Shown here piece by piece: positions 61,781 through 64,000 of a DNA stretch of 64,000 nucleotides. The notes under the pieces were generated by a model. It made no database searches. It saw nothing but the letters and a program-made list of their open reading frames with translations, and was not told the origin of the DNA. Origin of the DNA: Polychytrium aggregatum. Taxonomy: Eukaryota; Chytridiomycota; Chytridiomycetes; Polychytriales. The stretch covers positions 62,001 through 126,000 of the forward strand of contig NW_026516235.1 in the NCBI RefSeq assembly GCF_025602895.1, in the 5' to 3' direction. The translations under genes were made by a program, and so were the position numbers. The stretch's first letter is position 1, and each line of letters begins with the position of its first letter.

Positions 61781-62996
61781 GGCGAAGGGCGCGTGGGTAG
61801 ATGCAATACGACACGATGCGATGCGATGCGATGCGATGCGATGCGATGCGATGCAATGCGATCCGATGCGATGTTTGGAATGGCACAGCCACAAGCCACG
61901 GCGCAAGAGGCAAGGGGAAAGGCGCAAGACGGCAGGCGCAAGGACCGTGTGACACAGGGCCAGAAATTTTTTTGCATTCCACAAGGATCGGACTCATGGA
62001 CGACAGGAGCGCCAAAGGACAGGCATCACCGCCATCGCCGGCATTTGCCATCGCCATCGTCGCTGCATTTGCCAATACCGTCGGCAGTTGGGTGGGTGAG
62101 GGGCCTGCAGCACCAGCGACCGGCCGCACGCAGTACCGCCGTGCTGGGGTGTCTTGGGTGCCAGGCGGCACCGAGCAAGTGGGTCTGTCCACGACGATGA
62201 CCCAATGCAATCCCGTCGGGCTGCATCGGTGCATCGGCGCATCGGCCACGCATCCGCACCACTGGAGCAACGGGTGCCTTGCGCCCAGAGCATCGAGTCG
62301 GTGTCGCCAGCACCACCATCGGCTGCAGCAGTGGTTGCCTCGTCCAGTTCGCTGGGAACGTCGCACACACGGACTGCATTTTTGGGTGGGCCACGGGTCT
62401 TGGTCCTCGCTCCCTCTCCCTCACTCACTTTTTTCTCCCCTGCATCGAACCCGCCAACCCCCCAGACCATCCGGCTTGGTCCTGCATCCACACCCGCCTG
62501 CTCCCGCTCTGCTCTGAAGTTCGTACCCCGCATATAGAATCCGACGAGGCCCCTTCGTAAAGGTCAGCACCCCTCCGGCGCCCGAGATCCCGGTCGCCTG
62601 GCCGACCGGCTGCAGCATTGCCGGTGCAATCACTTCCCGGGCGGCAATCGAGCGCCGAGCCTGTCTATCGGCGTCGGCAACCAAGCATCTGGATTTCCCC
62701 GACGGTCCTGAGCCATCGAGCAGCCCATCTCTCAGACCCGACCGCAACTCCCTCCCCCCGATCTGGCGAGATTGGCTTGCGGCAGTGGGGCAGAGCATCG
62801 ATCCTTTCGCTTCATCGGCCGATTCTCTCGCCGGCCTGCATCTGCACACGTCTCTATCCCACCGAGCCCGCCAGTGCTGTCCTCACTGTCTCGTGTCCGT
62901 CTGCGCTGTGCTAATCCCCTGCACCCCTCTTCTCTGCAGCCAGGCTTCCCTACGAGTGATCTCTCCCACCGCTAGCTATTGATTTCGTTTCCGACC
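61781..62996. promoter_or_regulatory. Divergent intergenic region with GATGC array
   Basis: About 1.2 kb between the start of the glutaredoxin-like gene (-) and exportin-T (+). It includes a GATGC pentamer array (61814-61873) close to the minus-strand start and a pyrimidine-rich tract at 62400-62520 and 62740-62990 towards exportin-T. Open frames here are not protein-like. Confidence 0.5.
61814..61873. repeat. GATGC pentanucleotide array
   Basis: About eleven copies of gatgc (cgatg) in 5-bp register, with two substituted units, starting about 35 bp upstream of the glutaredoxin-like gene's ATG; probably in its 5' UTR or core promoter. Confidence 0.95.
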
Positions 62997-64000
62997 ATGG
63001 AGGATTTGGAAAGAGCCATCCTTGTCGCTTTGGATCCCTTTGCCGACCCAAATGTCAAGCTCCAAGCGAATCAATACTATGCGCAGGTCAAGGCGTCTCC
63101 CGATGCCTGCAATCTGGCTCTTGGTCTCTTTATGAAGTCTCCTGCCAGGTAGGCAACCACTCGGCAATTATCGGTTTGCACGTCTGCTTGGATCGGGGCC
63201 GGGGGTCGGTTTGTCAGTGCCATTGCCCTGGTACATTAACCGCACTCGGCCCGCTGGAATCGAGTCGCCAATTGCACATGCGGGTACCTGCCTCCCCCGG
63301 CTCCGACGTCGTTTACTCGCTGAGCGCTTATTCCTGCTGCCTGCGATACGGGAAAGACTGGACTCTTGCACGCTCGTCGAGCACCGAATGAGACGTTACA
63401 GCCGTGATTCGCCGATGCGATCACCCCTCCCCTCTCAATCGATTGATTTTTAACTCTATCGGAAACCCCACACGGCATCCCGCTGCGACGGTGACGCTGG
63501 CACCTTCCTTGCTTTCTCTTGCAATGCTCAGTGCCCCAGAGATTCGATTCATGGCATTACAGATGCTGGAAGAGGTGCTGCAGGCTAGCTATGAGGCACT
63601 TGAGCCCAACTTTCGGGTGCTGGTGCGCCAGCGCTTGTGGAAGTATCTCTCGGAGGAGATGCCGGAAACCGAAGTGATCTACATCAAGACGAAGCTGGTC
63701 GTTGTCCTTGTGATCCTGTTCAAAAACCAGTACTTGCAGGAGTGGCCTACCTTCTTTGACGAGCTGCTGTCTCTGCTGGAAACCACCAAGGGGACGCCAA
63801 AGTTCCCAACCATGGTCGACCTCTTTCTCCGGTTCTCGGTCACCATCGATACCGAGGTGGTTTCGCTCCTCATCGTCCGTTCTTCCAAAGAGACGGCACT
63901 GAATACGCTCATCAAGGACAAGATGAGAGAGCGGGATGTGGCCCGTCTTGCTGCCGTCTGGTTCGACATCCTCGCCTCGCACCACCAGTCCAATCCCGAG
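62997..64000 (+). CDS. LOS1: Exportin-T (tRNA exportin, Los1/XPOT), 5' part only
   Basis: Partial: exons 62997-63148 and 63533 to the right edge; the gene continues beyond the window. The N terminus MEDLERAILVALDPFADPNV then VKLQANQYYAQVKASPDACN matches exportin-T (YF/YY..QxKxSPDA). The second exon begins APEIRFMALQMLEEVLQASY, with WKYLSEEMPETEVIYIKTKL, LFKNQYLQEWPTFFDELLSL and, near the edge, NTLIKDKMRERDVARLAAVW, which aligns with the XPOT segment NTLIKDxMRE. These are importin-beta N-terminal and Xpo1-like HEAT repeats. The protein exports mature tRNA with RanGTP. The intron of 384 bp is long for this window. Confidence 0.93.

Overview
The window is nuclear DNA from an intron-dense fungus. 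Almost every gene is cut by short GT-AG introns, and the proteins are fungal/opisthokont housekeeping families. The intron density, the presence of an RBM22/Ecm2 homologue and a TFIP11-type G-patch protein, and the long complex architectures suggest an early-diverging (chytrid-like) fungus rather than a yeast. That placement is inference. No rRNA, CRISPR array, transposase or viral gene was recognised. Exon chains were built by hand by matching splice-site phase with family alignments. Nearly all chains sum to whole codons and end in a stop, which supports them.

Layout, left to right. 75-4025 (+) is a Kin1/MARK-type kinase. About 4482-5587 (+) is an unrecognised multi-exon gene. 5584-7395 (+) is a basic, low-complexity protein. 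7908-9937 (-) is a dual-specificity phosphatase with a C-terminal extension. 10446-12136 (-) is the Fe-S scaffold Nbp35. 12671-14856 (+) is the splicing factor Ecm2/RBM22. 15526-17466 (+) is a membrane-anchored GT4-like glycosyltransferase. 17899-18291 (-) is a tentative small gene. 18764-26214 (+) is a 26-exon ABCC transporter. 26612-29944 (-) is the spliceosome-disassembly factor Ntr1/TFIP11. 30442-36529 (-) is a giant SMP-START-GOLD lipid-transfer protein, the most unusual gene here. 38516-40912 (+) is Nop56. 41427-47455 (-) is cohesin Smc3. 47852-52709 (-) is transportin. 53762-55911 (-) is an acidic protein of unknown function. 56370-57923 (+) is uracil-DNA glycosylase. 58378-59030 (+) is TAF13. 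59420-60573 (+) is an uncharacterised helix-hairpin-helix-like protein. 61052-61780 (-) is a membrane-anchored glutaredoxin-like protein. 62997 to the right edge (+) is exportin-T, truncated by the window.

The genes do not form a pathway cluster. They are a typical eukaryotic mosaic: RNA processing (Ecm2, Ntr1, Nop56), nuclear transport (transportin, exportin-T), chromosome and DNA maintenance (Smc3, Ung), transcription (TAF13), Fe-S/redox, and membrane or lipid functions. Non-coding space is rich in short tandem repeats of 5 to 21 bp. Several sit inside introns: glycosyltransferase intron 1, an intron in the START-coding part of the lipid-transfer gene, the HhH gene, Nop56 and Smc3. The most interesting observations are the SMP-START-GOLD-GOLD fusion, the stop-free in-frame intron of the HhH gene, the membrane-anchored MDH1B-like glutaredoxin fold, and the ATGA stop/start overlap near 5584.
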